From Hofstenia miamia (Eukaryota; Xenacoelomorpha; Acoela), in the NCBI GenBank assembly GCA_004352715.1, contig SCFE01000065.1, positions 447,864 through 511,863 of the forward strand: DNA of 64,000 nucleotides, given 5' to 3'. Both the position numbers and the translations under genes were made by a program. Positions within the stretch are counted from its first letter, which is position 1; each line of letters begins with the position of its first letter. Shown here one piece after another: positions 1-13,611 of the stretch. Under the pieces are notes generated by a model that did no database searches, had not been told where the DNA came from, and saw only the letters and a program-made list of their open reading frames with translations.

Positions 1-2541
1 GTAAATTGCTAAAATGAAATTTTAAACTGATGGACGAAATCCCTCAACAACTTTGATCCAAGTTGGAAGTTGATCCATCTTACCGTCAAATCTGTTGCAT
101 GCTTTGAGAATATTTAAAATTTAACGAATATCTTATTAATATTTTAGTGTTCGTCACTTGAATGCTTCGAGCGCTGAAAGCGTGGGAAACAATTGAATGC
201 TGCTAATAAATTAGGCTTGTTTATTCGAGTAGAATGACAATAAACACAGATCGGAAAGTGAGCGTTTAATTGACGTCAATTAACCAGAAATTAACAATAT
301 CGGCATTAAATTACCACTTTAACAGAATTTTAATAGCATATCAGAGAATCCATAATTTCGCATCATTACGCGTTATTGAATACTAAATTAAATTTAATTT
401 GATTTGCTTGCCATTGCGATTTCGAAATTATAATTTTTTTATTTGTAAAAATCTGAGCAATTCCGTCATTTAGCTGTTTTTCTTCAATTTGATTCTTAGT
501 TGAAGATTTGCTTTTCTGAAATCTTTAGAATATTCGATGTCTACACTGATTTCACACAAACAAACGAATGGTTGAATCCGCACAGAGGTGGATACAGAAA
601 AAATTTTTAGAAGGGGCCCAATGTTGAATAAATTGCTAAGTACAAAATTGGGTTCTAGGGCGGGCACAAGCTATTGAATTTTCAATTTTTCAAATTCATC
701 ACTATGCACGGACTTCACCAACATCTACTGATTCCAAAGAACAAATTTTTCAATTTTCAAATTACGCTTTAATAGTAGGATGTTGTGTTTTTAGGAGATT
801 TTTGCATTAACCACGACAAAATAGACAAATTTTTGGTGCATTTTCAATGGCATAAGATTAACTAAATTTCCAAATTTTCATCTCATGGCAGGAATGTGTG
901 ATTAGTTTCATGAAAATCACCCAATTATAAAATGTAAAGCTCTTGTTAAAATCAATAAATTCTAAAATTAAAAAAAATGCACTGAGTTTTGATGTCACAC
1001 AAAATGCTTTTAGATTTTTAGAGTAGGTGTATGGTGTTGAGTTTGAATACAAAAATTTGATCAATCCTATCGGATATCGTCAAATGGGGTAATTAAGAAC
1101 AGTGAGGTGAATAGAAATGGTAGACAAGGAGAAAATTTTATTTAGTTATTACTCATGCTGTGCTTAATAATTTATATTTTTCAGTTGCCTATAAATTAAT
1201 CATAATAGGTTTATTTGCCACAGGGCATAGCCATAGCTATGCTCATTTAATTTCATTAGTATTTTTTAAAAGTGAAATTTTTTAAAATTTTATGCTAAAA
1301 CTAAAATAGCCAACAGAAAAGGAAGGAATCTTAACTAAAAAAGTTAATAAATTTCCAAAAGTAGATAAATACAGGCCTATAAATTAAATTTTAAAAAAAT
1401 TTAATAATATTTAATATAAAAAATACATGAGTTTGTGAATAAAAAAAACAAAATACTTATTTTCGTGGGGTGATTAGGAACATCACTAGGAGAACAGCTA
1501 AGCAGAAAGATTCAAATGAATGAATCTTAAAAAGGTATTGAAGAGAATCAAATCAATTCTTTTGATGATGAAAATGGAGAACAAAATTTATTCTTGGTAG
1601 AAAATTCTGATACTGGCGAAATTCAAAATTGAAAATTTGATTTGCGTTAATTTGGAAAAAATGTAAAAGATTGACAATGATAGTAAATATCAAGCTTCAT
1701 TTCAGTGTTTCTTCATACAGACAGTCATTGCAACATTTTCATTTTCTGAACAGGAAGATATCAGTGATTTCAGTTTGCAATAGATTGCTATATGATTTAT
1801 TATACAAATTTGCATTTTAAGCAACATTCACTAGATTATTTTACTAAATAAAGAGTGTGAAAAGGAACACACATAGATGCTTAAAAAATTCCGCCCTTGA
1901 CTCCGCAGTAATCCACTGATAACCATATTATTAATCAGGTTGTGGGTAGGTGCTCATTGCTTAGAAATTATATAGTTGATATGAATAATTTTTACTCTGA
2001 AGTATAATTTCTTTATAGCAAGATTAATTAAAATTACATTAAGTTTTCAGTAAAATTATAAGCAAAGAATATTGCAGCGGAAGGAAAATAAATAACAAAT
2101 GTAATTATTCAAATGCACTTGAAATATCGGCGTCATAAAATGGCTTTTCTGGGTAGCTCAAATCTGATGAGGCTATGTTCGAACTTAAAATATACACATT
2201 TTGAATAAATGTGTGCATTGAAATAATTAATTTTCACAGGAATTTATCCTAATAACAACCGTATTTACATATTATATATATATATATACTCATACTTGAA
2301 GTTTTTGAAACACTCCATATTCCATGGCTTCTACACAAAAACATATGAAATTATAGTGACCCGTATTCTTCCCTAGCTTATGTCATCACACTTAATATAA
2401 GAAAGATCGATTTAATTTTAAAACATCTTTGTGAAAAAAATAAGAAAGAGGGGTAAAAATTTGATTCCTATTCTCTTTTAAGAAAAGTTGCTTCCGATTC
2501 GAAACATGTTTCATTTTTTTAGTTTCTTCAACTACAAAATA

Positions 2542-2575
<34 letters not shown>

Positions 2576-4971
2576 AAAAGCACCATATAGCACACAACGT
2601 ATAATACTATTTGCAGAGTAAACTTCAATGAAGGATATTTTTCAAAAATAATGGGAAAAAGGAAGAGTTAAATTTGAATTAAATTCTGAAATAATATTAC
2701 ATTACAAACAAATAGAAACATTATTAAAAGTTGAAATTGTAAAAAACAACGTAAATCACTACACAAAGGTTGTTTTTGAAACCTTTAGACATGAGAGAAG
2801 ATCAAAAGATACATTTTATGCTTTAAAGTGTAATTAATTCTCAATGCTATATCTGTAATTATTGCTTCTTTGAAAAAACAGCATATTCTCAGATCAAATG
2901 AACTGGAATATGATTTAGAAATTGAGTAATTGAATCAATGAGAATTTGCATTCAAGCCTTCTTAATTCCTTTGAGGTTTCAATTTCTATAATAAAATTTG
3001 AAAATTTATAGAAATGGGTGGTTCAAGTTTTACACAAATCATTGGATTAATGTTATTCAGAAAATTACTTCACGTGAGGTTTCATCCATAGCTAACATTT
3101 CGAAGATTAAGGTACATGCAATAAAAGAAAAACTTCCTAAATCTGTGAAATATATTAAAGAAGGTCAATTTGTAATTATCTTAAGGTTATATTTAAAAAG
3201 TTAGTTTCAATTCCAACACATCATTAAAGTTTATAAAGCATTAATTTATTGTAAACCCTGTTATTTAAAGAACTTCATTCCATAATTTCTTCAAATTTCA
3301 TGTTACTATATCAATTCATTAAGACAAAGTATTATATCTAATACAAGGTGTAGAAGTGAAAGAGAACCAGGGCTCACTCAATTCTCAAAATATGGAACAA
3401 GCAATGATGGTAGGTAGGGTTCGTAATCCTGAGGATTCAATCTCAGGACTCTTAGGTTTTAAATTCCGGAATTTTTTTAGTTTAATGAGTTTTTTAACAA
3501 AGGCATTAATTCAATGTGCTTTGATAGTTGGAATAATGCGTAAATCTTGAATAAACAAAAATGACCTGTTAAATATATCCTATAAATATAAATATTTTGG
3601 TAAATAACTCCATAGATTTTATATAAAAAAGTTAAGCAAGTCATGAAAAATGCGCCCAAACATTTTTCATAGATGATGACCAGAAGGCAAGATCGAATAA
3701 AGAATGACAAAATTTGATTTAGAGGTCATCTTTTGAAAAGCAAACTTTTTATATAATTCTAAATATTAAATACAATATATCATTAAATTTGCAAAATACG
3801 AGTTACCCATACCTTAGCGCTAAGCTGTTCATTGTATCGTTATAGTCAGACATTTTTGTCTAAATTTTCAAAATTAATTTTCCATGGAAATTTGGGAATC
3901 ATGTTATGGTGAAAATTTGAAATAAAAAATATTTTCTGTGTTTAAAGAATATGAACATATTTAAAATTTTTCAATTGATTTTTACAAAAAACTCTTCAAA
4001 GTTTTCCCAAACCTAGAGCTCACATGATAAAGCTGTTAAGGGCCATGACAGGAGTAATTACATCTATCTATTTTGTTTTCTGTAAATAAACACCAGCCAA
4101 GTTCCGTTCAGGCGCCCCGTACGCAAAGTCAGTAGTCGTCGAATGTAAAAAAGCAATCACAACGTTTATAATAAAATTTGACTAGATTTCGCATTCATTA
4201 ACATTATATATTACGTCTTTCAATTGTCTACCTCCACATAATTACCTAAATTTTCCTAGTCTGTTGCGTAATTAAAATTGCTAACCAGTCCCAAGAGATG
4301 ATAAATTAAAACCAATCGCAATCATATCGAACAATCGTGTATATTTAATGATCTCTAACTGAATCGTGAATGTATGTGAAATCTATGCTCATTTTTATTT
4401 ACCATTATTGTATTCCTTTTTGTATTGAATCATTTCATTTTTGGGGAACACGCTACGTCTTAATAATTTTGGGAATCAGCTTGTTCTTGCTTCGAAAATC
4501 CTAATATTAGCATAGCTTGTCAAACGCATTTTTTATGATTAATTTGATATGTGCAACAGTCATGTGCTATAAGTTTCTTTGTCAATATGCAGTGCACCAT
4601 TCCCATAAGGAAAGCTTTTTCTGAACTAATTATCAACTCATAGACTTAACGCATGGCAGCTTTTCTATAATTCATGGCTTCTACCAATTGGTTCACTATT
4701 TGAATGATTGTTTTTTGAAACATCAATGTCATGTTTTTTATACACATCTCAATGATTTTTGCAAAAATGTCAAATAATATGTGTTATTATTTTTGACAAA
4801 TGTCCATGTAGAGAATATGATATATGTATAATGATGGAATCGAAAAACAAATCGAAATACAATCAGACTCTGAGATTCATTTGAGCCAGGATTGAATGCA
4901 TTTTATTTCTGTTTAATTATAGTTGTAACCGTGTAGCAAAATGCGACCCGCATAGTATTTGACTTGGTGCT
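1..4971. other. AT-rich non-coding DNA
   Basis: I see no supportable gene here. Short open frames exist but look like chance in AT-rich sequence. (AT)n tracts lie at 2274-2289 and 2544-2573. A small hairpin (TCCTGAG at 3427-3433, CTCAGGA at 3442-3448) is present. The stretch starting at 583 (CAGAGGTGGATACAG, followed by a GGGGCCC at about 614) looks like one end of a hAT transposon, but I found no matching opposite end or target duplication. Confidence 0.6.
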
Positions 4972-5360
4972 AGGGTTCTTTGCGGCCATGGCTTAGTCGG
5001 TCGCTGACCTTAGCTGCGGCCAAAGCTGCGATCAAAGAGGCACTGCCAATGGCCGGCTGCGGCCAAAGTTTTTTAAGGCCAAAATCCCGGCTAAGATTCA
5101 TTTCTGAACATTATGATTAACAGTTTATTTCCATGACTTATCTGTATCTTTGTTTTTAAAAGTTAGTCAATTTTCTTGTGTTCGAATTATGGGCATGTTT
5201 TAGTCGTTCAATTGAAAATTGCAGGATTTCACTTAGTAGCAGCAAAAAGCGACGACTGCGGAAACAAAATCAGGGCTAACGACCGGCTATGGCTAAAGTA
5301 TTACGGTCAACGGTCAGCTAGGGCCAACGCTGGCTAAGGCGAGGAAAAATGCCCTGGCGA
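4972..5360. repeat. GC-rich imperfect inverted/tandem repeat, possible MITE
   Basis: Two GC-rich blocks (about 4972-5096 and 5245-5360) stand out from the AT-rich surroundings. Both are built from degenerate copies of a motif like CGGCCAAAGCTGCG or CGGTCAGCTAGGGCCAACG. The outer ends are roughly inverted: TAGGGTTCTTTGCGGCC at the left against CAGGGCATTTTTCCTCGCC read inward from the right. That is compatible with a decayed hAT-like miniature element, but I see no target duplication, so the boundaries are approximate. No coding sequence. Confidence 0.4.
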
Positions 5361-8300
5361 GACGCGGAAAGATTGCAAATATATTGTCCGGTTTTTAGAA
5401 TTTAGAACGTTCCTTGAAGGATTTCGCTAAGATTATACTTGCATAGACATTGACATGAACGGCACATCACGATGACTTCACTGTCATTCGAATTCCTTAC
5501 TTCGCCTTATAAGGACATGTGAAATAAAAAATTATTGAAATAATATTTGTGAAGCAAAAATGCTAGCACTCCAAATCATCATTTCTAAAATATCAATCTA
5601 TAAAAATCTTCTATTTACAAATATTTATGAAATTAATGAAAAATATTTTTACCCCATTCCATTTTTGAAATATATGGACTTAGATTTAAATCGACTTTTT
5701 AAAACCTAATATTAATTTAAAATTATCTAATTGAAAAATAAGGACATTAAAATACACGAATTCAAAAGCGAATACAGGCATATATTAATAATTTAAACCA
5801 AAGCTTTCAAATCAATACATTGAATGTTTGTATTCCAGAACAAAATGGATTACAATATATTCTATTCAAAATTCAAACAGGTTTTACACAAGGATGGAAA
5901 ATCTCTTAATACTTTTCAAGAAGTACAAAATCTTATTGTCTGACAATTTGTTAATCCTTGAAATTTAAAAGTTTCGTAAAATTTTTTTTATTTCAATTTT
6001 TGTGGAATGTGCAAGTCGTCTAATGCATGCTAGCAAAAGAGATATGAAAATGGAATATATCATCCTTCAGGCTTGCACCCCTGATGTTTTATAGAAAAAA
6101 ATTATAAATTTGAAAATATAGATGATAAAATGCAGATAATTTATATAATTTAATTTTTTGACAGCTTATGGAGGGTTTCACCACATTATTGATCACTTTA
6201 CTTGAGTAGCAGTAGCAGATGTTCCCCAACAGAAAATTCAGTCCACACTCTTCGTAGACAGAAAATCCTTCACAAATATCTCATGCCAAATACCTTTAGA
6301 ATACATAGATATTTAAGACGTCACAGCCAATATTTTTACAATATGTTGAGTATAATCATTTTAAAAAATCCTCAATAGCGCATGGGAGAGCTTTTTAAAA
6401 CTGATAGCAAGAATTTAGTTGATTATTCTCAAGTGATTCGTTGTTTTTCAAATTTCGTAATTGAGTGTGTAATTCCATCAAAATTGCATTTATTATAACA
6501 GTGGGGTCTTAACTAATAGACGAGTTCCATCATCTAATGGAATTAGACCCTCACAATGCTCATCAGAAATTAGACTCTAATGCAATTATTCCATTAGGTG
6601 AAAATGCCCTTCTCCATTTTCTTTTGTGTCGTTGATTGGCACCGTGTTCATGTATAAATAACACTGAATTACACAATAGCGCTGAGATCATTCGATATGA
6701 TGTACGAGATAAAAGTACTTTTAAATTTCTAAGCCAAGATTTCTCTTAAAAATGAATTATTACAAAGACAGATATATATTTCATGAATGCTATTTTATAT
6801 ATTTTCTGTCTCAGTGCTTTTTGTTGCTACTGCATTGACTAGAAAAAGTGGAAAAAAAATATATATATATTTATATTTATATTTATGTATATATATTTAT
6901 ATATATATATATATATGCATATACTTTGTAGCTTATATTTTTCATTTAATTATGGAAGATCAACTGTTAAATGAAAATTTTTAATATTTGTAAAGGAAAA
7001 TTTCTAAATTACATAAATATTTTGTTATAATTTAATATCGGAAATCATTGTAGTGTTAATTTTATTCACATATATATTTATTTTCTTTTTTTGTTAAAAA
7101 ATATTTTAAATTTAATGATTTTAAAATATTATATTTTGTAATGTTGATTTTTTGTTAATTGTAATGATTAAAATTTTAATTATGAAGTTAAAAAATTGCT
7201 AATAAAGATTTCGAGAATTGAACGCTTCATTCTCAACTTAAAGTTTTTATTTTGTTAAAAACTTTAAATCAACCGTTATTCTGCACATTAAAGAGAAAAG
7301 CGTATAATTTGATATACGGATGGTATTATTTCAAGTGGTTATACTAATTATTGAATTTGGGATTTTTTGTATATCACATACTAAAGTCCGATTTCAATTA
7401 TATTTTCTATGTGATGATCAAATTTCCTTAGCAAAGTCCTCCTTAAGTAATGAGATAGAGAGCCTTAAAATTCTTGAGATTTGTAATATGCGAAGGGCAC
7501 CGCTTACATAATCCCTAAGAATATGTAAATAGATGTATCTGCATTATTTTCTACTGTATTATTATCATTAAAATGAATTTCGTGCAATCTCAATTAACAT
7601 TTAATCGAAATTCTCAAAAAACTATTTGACGAAACGTGAGAAAACTTAGTACAGTTTTTGCGCCTTAAAAATCAATGCTATCAGACTTGGCAAAATATAA
7701 GACAACATATTGATGGAAATGCGATTTTTACCGAATTAATTAAGGTTGCCTAAGAATGAACTAATACTATAATTCATAAGTTTGATTCCTTAAGCTATTG
7801 CAAAATGTTGTAGTAGTTCTGGCCATTTAATCAATAAGAAACTAAAATTCAAATATATTTCAATAAAGAGAAATATTAAAAAAGAATTTAAATATATGAT
7901 GTAAAACAGTATGGTGCTCAGAACACTATCATAAAAGTAGTTATAGTGATCCAGTATTTTTAATGCACATTTCGGTAAAATACCCTGCCAGTCTCGTCTT
8001 TCTTTGCAGGTCTTCCTGATGCAATTAAAGTTTACCTGATGTGAACACTGTGGTTATTAAAAGATTTTCACTTTTTTCCTGAGCAAGCTTCATGAAATTA
8101 TTTTGAATAAAAAGAAAAATGGAATGGAACCAGTATTAATTGGAAAATGTCGATTTGTTTAGAATTTTGAAAATTTGTGTTTTTAAGTGACTAAAGCAAT
8201 ATTAAATATGTCTTGCCAATTACTGTCAAATTTAGAGACATTTTTTGTTTCAATTATTACAGACGATCTATTAATTAGTATAAGTACTCTAAGGAAAAAG

Positions 8301-8494
8301 CTGTCACATTGGCTCTATTTGATTTTCAAGTAGTAAATTGAAATATAAAGCCATTGTATTACTTTATATAGCTGATATATACAAACCATTATCTGACATA
8401 TAAGTAATAACACTAAAATTATCAAAGACAGTTTAATTAGCAACTTCCATCTATGGCAATTAAATGGAAATGAGCATAAGGAGTTGTATACAAG
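5361..8494. other. AT-rich non-coding DNA with microsatellite and hairpin
   Basis: No gene recognised. A (TA)n/TTATAT tract runs at about 6859-6916. A weak inverted repeat (CTAATGGAATTAGA near 6535 against TTCCATTAG near 6590) could form a 60-nt hairpin. The open frames here have AT-driven composition and no family resemblance. Confidence 0.55.
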
Positions 8495-9252
8495 CAATGG
8501 CGTAGATCCTGGGGGATTCCCCTCTCCAAAAATGTAAGGAAATTAAAAGAATACAGCCATTTTGTTAATTTATTTGAGTAATTCAAGTGGTAATATAATT
8601 ATAAAAAGTTTCAGTTGTGTAAAAGATACAAATTCTTTCAGTGGAGCATAGTGAATCGATCGCTTAACAAATTTTCGCTTATCGTCGCTTTGGCTTTTTC
8701 AACTTGCACTTATCACCGCTTATAGCGCTTATGAATTTTAGGTTTTTTGTGTTCACTTTTCTTTAAATTAGAATATAATAGAAGAAAAAAAGTCAATAAA
8801 AATACAAATGTAAAATAGGGTCAGAAAGAAATAATAGCCAACACTCATAAAAGAGTTAGAATCGGGTGATCGATTGAGGGATAAGTTCTGAGCACATCGT
8901 GTTACTAAGCTAATATTTGAGCCGAATCGAATGATATTTTGGATCCTACTTTCAGACATTTTAGTTTTTTCCCTGTTAACACATCAGAGGAAGAAAAATG
9001 TAAGCATTCTTTACCTTTAGATATTGATAAGTGGGTTTATGCATCACATGCATAAAGCTGTGAACGCCCTGCTCAGCAAGACTTATAACTCTTGTTTATT
9101 GTCGCTTGCGTTATATAATTGTTTCGCCGCTTATGCAGCTTGCGGTTGCGCTTGTCAATACACTGGGCTGTTTTGTATAAAAAGATTAAATGCTAAAAAA
9201 AACTTTTGTCTTTTAATTTCCTGCTAGAAAATACTAAAGATCTAAGCCCCTG
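8495..9252. mobile_element. Non-autonomous hAT element (758 bp) with 8-bp target duplication
   Basis: The element is bounded by a perfect 8-bp direct repeat TATACAAG at 8487-8494 and 9253-9260. The ends are inverted: CAATGGCGTAGATC on the left, and CAGGGGCTTAGATC read inward from the right, 11 of 14 matching. An 8-bp duplication plus CA...TG ends with a GGCGTAGATCC-like terminus is the known signature of hAT transposons. The interior has no transposase, only short direct repeats of CGCTTAT at 8650-8730 and 9100-9160, so it must have been moved by a hAT transposase encoded elsewhere. The identity of the autonomous partner is unknown. Confidence 0.8.
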
Positions 9253-9260
9253 TATACAAG

Positions 9261-10341
9261 TTATCTATGATATCTAAGATTGGGGTTATTTTTAGCCCTA
9301 TTTGACCTGGGGGTATTTTCTCCCCTACTTAGCTTTTGATTATTTTATGTGACTTTTCCTAATTTTTATTGAGGATCAGAATTTCCTAAGAAATATCTGC
9401 CATTTTATGAATCGGATGTTGTTTTCTACCCGGGGTATATTCTTCCAAATTTTGCAAAGCCTTATAATTATTGTTAGTGTGAAAAATGAATGCAAAATAA
9501 GCAGGAACGTTACGTATGATAAGTTGCGAATAAATTATAATGAATCTCATTAATTCCAAAATGTTAATTTAATTAAGAAATAACCAAATTTTGAGATTTA
9601 ACGACGTCATTAAGAATAATGATGGGATCGCATTTCTGGCCATTCCAAGTAGACAGCACTTATATTAAAAATATTTTTGCAAAACTTCGTGTTAAAATTC
9701 TGAAAAAAATATTAATTAAAAACGAATTGAAAGTTTCTAATTAAGATTTTGTTTGTGCTGTGCACTCTACCATATTTTCCAACTACATTTGGTCATTATC
9801 ATGGGCGTACAAAATCTGGTATACAGTGCAAGTTGTGGATAAACCCATTCTAACACACTAGAGTGGTGTGGGTTGAATAGAACTTTACTTAGAGAATACG
9901 GAGTGGATCAATATCAAAATTTGTGAATATGCTAAACTTTTTACACTGAGTTTGTTTTTTAGTTATATTTTCCATAACATGCATATTCAGGAAGAAATTT
10001 GTAGTGTCCCCATTCACAGAAGCATGAAATGGATGCTATATTTCTGAAAAAAAATTTAAATGATGATTGAGTTCACAGTGAAAGAACTAATTATGGTTCA
10101 AAAAATCCAAATTTAACATTAATTCTTACAAAAATAATTTGTCCAGAGCACTGTCCGGATATTTATGGTCATGATTGTAGAGCAGGCAAATGCTATGTGT
10201 GATATTGATGTCTTGATCCCATTACGCTTCAAATACATGTATTTAATAAAGGCAAACTATCCTCAAGTTTAAAGATACATGGAAACAATAGTTCTGTTTT
10301 TATTACAAGGTTTTGCCAGAATTTCCTTGCTATTCATTAGA
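9261..10341. other. AT-rich non-coding DNA
   Basis: I see nothing supportable here: no gene, RNA or clear repeat. Confidence 0.5.
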
Positions 10342-10696
10342 CTTCTCAACGAGCCGTAAGTTCTAAACTCGACTCGTTTAAATGTTGAGTAAGTTCGGCT
10401 CGGCTCGGCACATAAGATCTTTCAATGAGTCTCATTTCAGCTCGATATTATTTTAAATATATTGGCCTCTCAAAATTTTTTCAATTGCTTTTGCTATTAT
10501 TCAATAAACATTTCTAAAATAAGATTAAAAGTATGGAATATTGAATGAAAAAAAGAAAAATCTGTATAATCAAATTAACAAGCAGCACTATAAATTTGGT
10601 TTGCTTAAAAACGGCTCGTTTTGGGCTTGTTGTACATCCAATACTCTGCTAAGCTGGGCTCGATTCGCCGCGTTAGAAGCTCGTCTCGTTGACAAG
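10342..10696. mobile_element. Candidate TIR element with CTCG-rich ends
   Basis: The left end (CTTCTCAACGAGCCGTAAGTT) and the right end read inward (CTTGTCAACGAGACGAGCTT) form imperfect terminal inverted repeats of about 30 bp. Just inside are runs of GCTCG/GGCTCG that are out of keeping with the local base composition. No target duplication is clear and no transposase is present. It is probably a non-autonomous DNA transposon; the superfamily cannot be assigned. Confidence 0.45.
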
Positions 10697-12204
10697 GCTG
10701 ATATTCATATGTTGAATACATACCTGCTTGTATCAAGGATAAAGCAAATTCTACGTTGTGTAATTTTGCATGGCATTTTGAAATTTTAGCGCTATTGATT
10801 GAATAAATTCGTTGTAATTGTTCAAAATTTATTAATAATAACTCTAAGTTCTCTATAATATCACAATGTTTTACGAATTCTAGAATGAGGTATTTATAGA
10901 TTGACATGAGTCGAAAATTTTGGGACAAGCTTTCCCAAACTATTTCCTCACGTGCCATTTAGTTAATGTCAATTCAGCCAATTTTATCAATTCCAAATAT
11001 TTTTAAATTTTTGCGGTTGCTTGCCAAAATTATGATACGTTACAACACTGAAATTTAAAATACTAAAGCTGAATTTTGGAGAGTATATGATACTATAATG
11101 TGCAATTTTAAAATTTAATTATTTTTCAACATATATGTTTAGAAAATATATTGCCCTGCCCTGCAAGTATCTCTTTTGTTGTGATGTAAACCAGGACGTT
11201 TACTGAATTCAAGATACAATTTTTAGTAAACGGCGTATCTAATCAATTCGTTAAAAATAACTTGAAATTATTTCAAGTTTCAAATTTATTTAAAATCAAA
11301 TTTGGTTTTATTTAATAGAGGACGTTTTCACAATTGGCACCATACAGACTACCTCTGTACAAACATTTTATTAACAAATTTGGCAATTTGCGCAGTGTCA
11401 ATTGTTAGGTTTCCATAGTGACTATATTTTACTTTGTAGCATGCAATGGCATTGTCAAAGTTAGGAAGTTTCTAATTAAAAAATTCTCCGTTTGACTGAA
11501 ATGATAAGTTTGAAGCAATCCATTCCAAATATAGTAATTAGCTGTTAAATGATATGTGCAAGTTAGGCAAGGTGCTAATTATAATTATATATTTTGCTGA
11601 TTATAAGTTGCTAACTTATACAAACAGAATATCGATTGCGGTAGTTTTTTGCTTGCAAATTGTACGGAGTTGTTTACTTTCATTTGAATTGGTTGTTGAA
11701 TATTTCCAATGAAGTTTGCTAACAAACATTCGCAAACGCATATTGGATCCTAGTTCATGGTTGGATATGAATAACCCTGGAGTGTTTGGGGTTCGCATTA
11801 TATTGAATATAATTGTTGATGAGGGTTTATCTAGTTTACTTTGAACAATTTTTCAAATTCGCTAGAATAGCATATGATTTCTCACAAGGAACTGTTGAAA
11901 ATTTGTTATTCTATTTTTAGAGCAGCCATATTCCTGTTGTTAGTTGAGATCTGAAATTATAGGATTAAAGTATAATATTCCTTGAAATTTATGTGAATCT
12001 AGGACATTATAAAGGAAATATGCCTCTAGCATTTTCAAACACCAAGGACATTTCATAAAGAAGAGCTATCTGATTCCAAAATATAACACCACTGGTGTTA
12101 CATCAGTCAAATTTATACTTATGAATTTCTCATAAAACATCTTCACAGATTTGAAGTCTGGAAGAAACATTTTGTGTCGCAATGTATATAAGAATATAAT
12201 TAAA
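10697..12204. other. AT-rich non-coding DNA
   Basis: No gene recognised. The only sizeable frame overlapping the start of this stretch runs into the CTCG-rich TIR element and has no family resemblance. Confidence 0.5.
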
Positions 12205-12748
12205 CATGAGCCCCGGAGCAGGGGGGCTATAGCCCCCCCCCAGTTTTTTTTTGCCACAAAGCCCCCCAACCACCACCACTATTATTTTAAAGTCATCCTC
12301 ATCTTTATATAGGCGATAATTTGCTGAATAATCGAATGAAAAATGGTATATAGCAGGGCTGCTCAAAAATTAATGGGGAGATTTGCGGCCATAACATGCA
12401 AAGTTAAATTTGCAGTCATTAGTTGAAGTGTATCAATAATTAAAACAACAAAGCAGATGATGCATTTCGTACAAATTGTCTGGCAGTTAGTTTACTAATG
12501 CTTACAGCCAACGAGAAACATAGTTTCTTAGTCAGCCTTAATAATGGCTGCATAGGTTTAGGTTAGGTCAAATATGTAGTTATTATGTTTAAATTCATGT
12601 GCATTTTTATTGGTAAAATATTCTTATAATTCTTATGAGATCCCAATATGTTTTAGTCCAGTTGTGATTATAAAATTTAATATTTCAATAAAAAAATTAG
12701 TTTATAATTTTATTTTATTTTATCCTTTAATTTTTAGTAGTAGAAACT

Positions 12749-12898
12749 ATGACGGCAAGACCTACTAATGGTAATAGTGACTGCATCACTAAAAAACCAA
12801 AACAGAGTAAAATACATTCCTTCTTTAAAAGTCCACCTGCACAGGTAGAATCTGTATCAGAAACATCCACTAATGCTCATAATGAAGATCAACAATGA
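12749..12898 (+). pseudogene. hAT transposase N-terminal fragment (49 aa)
   Basis: An ATG opens a 49-residue frame that ends in TGA. Residues 17-28 contain KPKQSKIHSFFKSP, which resembles the 'SFF' leader at the start of many ZMYM1-like hAT transposases. A pyrimidine-rich stretch ending in TTTTTAG lies just upstream and could be a 3' splice site. The frame stops where the next, shifted fragment (12897-13225) starts. It is a remnant of the deleted hAT element. Confidence 0.6.
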
Positions 12899-13225
12899 CA
12901 TTTTAAAAGACAATGCTGTGACACTGAGTGACATTAAACAATATCTGATTGAAGGTAGTGGAAGAAAAGTATTCTTTGATGAAGTTATTCAACTAGTTAA
13001 GCTGATCTAGTCATTCCAGCAACCAATGCTACAAGTGAAAGATCATTCAGCTCCTTGAGAAGAATAAAAACCTATTTGAGAAGCAAAACAACACAAAGGA
13101 GAATAAATCATCTGATGCTGTTGAATATACATAAGAAAGAAACAGACCAGCTTGATATGGACATGATAGCTGATGAGTTCATTAATGCAAACACTCATAG
13201 GCTGTCTCTGTTCAGTTACCAGTAA
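12897..13225 (+). pseudogene. hAT transposase C-terminal dimerisation domain, frameshifted
   Basis: The reading frame from 12897 contains DIKQYLIEGSGRKVFFDEV, then shifts by one base near 13008. From 13010 the frame continues as VIPATNATSERSFSSLRRIK, ending at TAA 13223-13225. The ATNATSERSFS..RRIKTYLRS block followed by a helix with LMLLNIHK is diagnostic of the hAT C-terminal dimerisation domain (Dimer_Tnp_hAT), which pairs transposase subunits. The single-base deletion and the missing catalytic core make it non-functional. Confidence 0.85.
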
Positions 13226-13611
13226 TCTAATACATATGCATGATAAAATTAGCAACTCAAGTAAAATATACTATCAGTCATAATTTAAATTGTAGTACAT
13301 TTCTCTTAAACTAAATAAAAGAAACTTTGTGTTCACTATTCAAAAGAAATGAAATTTTTATTGTTGACTTATTGGTACTTTTTAGTTAGTCAAACGGAAA
13401 GTTTATTTAAATTATTTCAAATGGCCAAAAATAAGCTATTAAAATATTTTAAAAAATGGTTTGAATTTGATTTAGATAGACAAATATTTAATGTTTTTCG
13501 TTAATTTTTAATATTATCTAATGTGTACCAACATAATGTTAATTTGTTTACATAATAAGTTTTTAATTAAAATTAGCCCCCCCCAGTTCAAAATTGCTTC
13601 CGGGGCCCCTG

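Larger units (their letters stand above)
12205..13611 (+). mobile_element. Internally deleted hAT transposon
   Basis: The left end CATGAGCCCCGGAGCA (12205-12220) pairs with the inverted right end CAGGGGCCCCGGAAGCA (ends at 13611). Both are followed inward by a G-rich run and GCTA. TTAAA flanks both sides (12200-12204, 13612-13616), suggesting part of a target duplication. The body encodes an N-terminal transposase leader and a C-terminal hAT dimerisation domain with almost nothing between them. The whole catalytic core, normally several hundred residues, has therefore been deleted, and the element is non-autonomous. A C8 run sits next to each terminus. Confidence 0.75.

Noticed and set aside
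4080-4150. GC-rich patch as an LTR end or exon
   Set aside because: Neither a primer-binding site, a TG...CA pair, nor a convincing frame with splice sites is present.
10605-10958. 117-codon minus-strand frame
   Set aside because: It runs from plain AT-rich DNA into the CTCG-rich TIR element and shows no domain or splice signals.
12358-12400. Second hAT-like terminus (CAGGGCTGCTCAAAAATTAA) inside the deleted hAT element
   Set aside because: It resembles a hAT end but no inverted partner or 8-bp duplication could be found.
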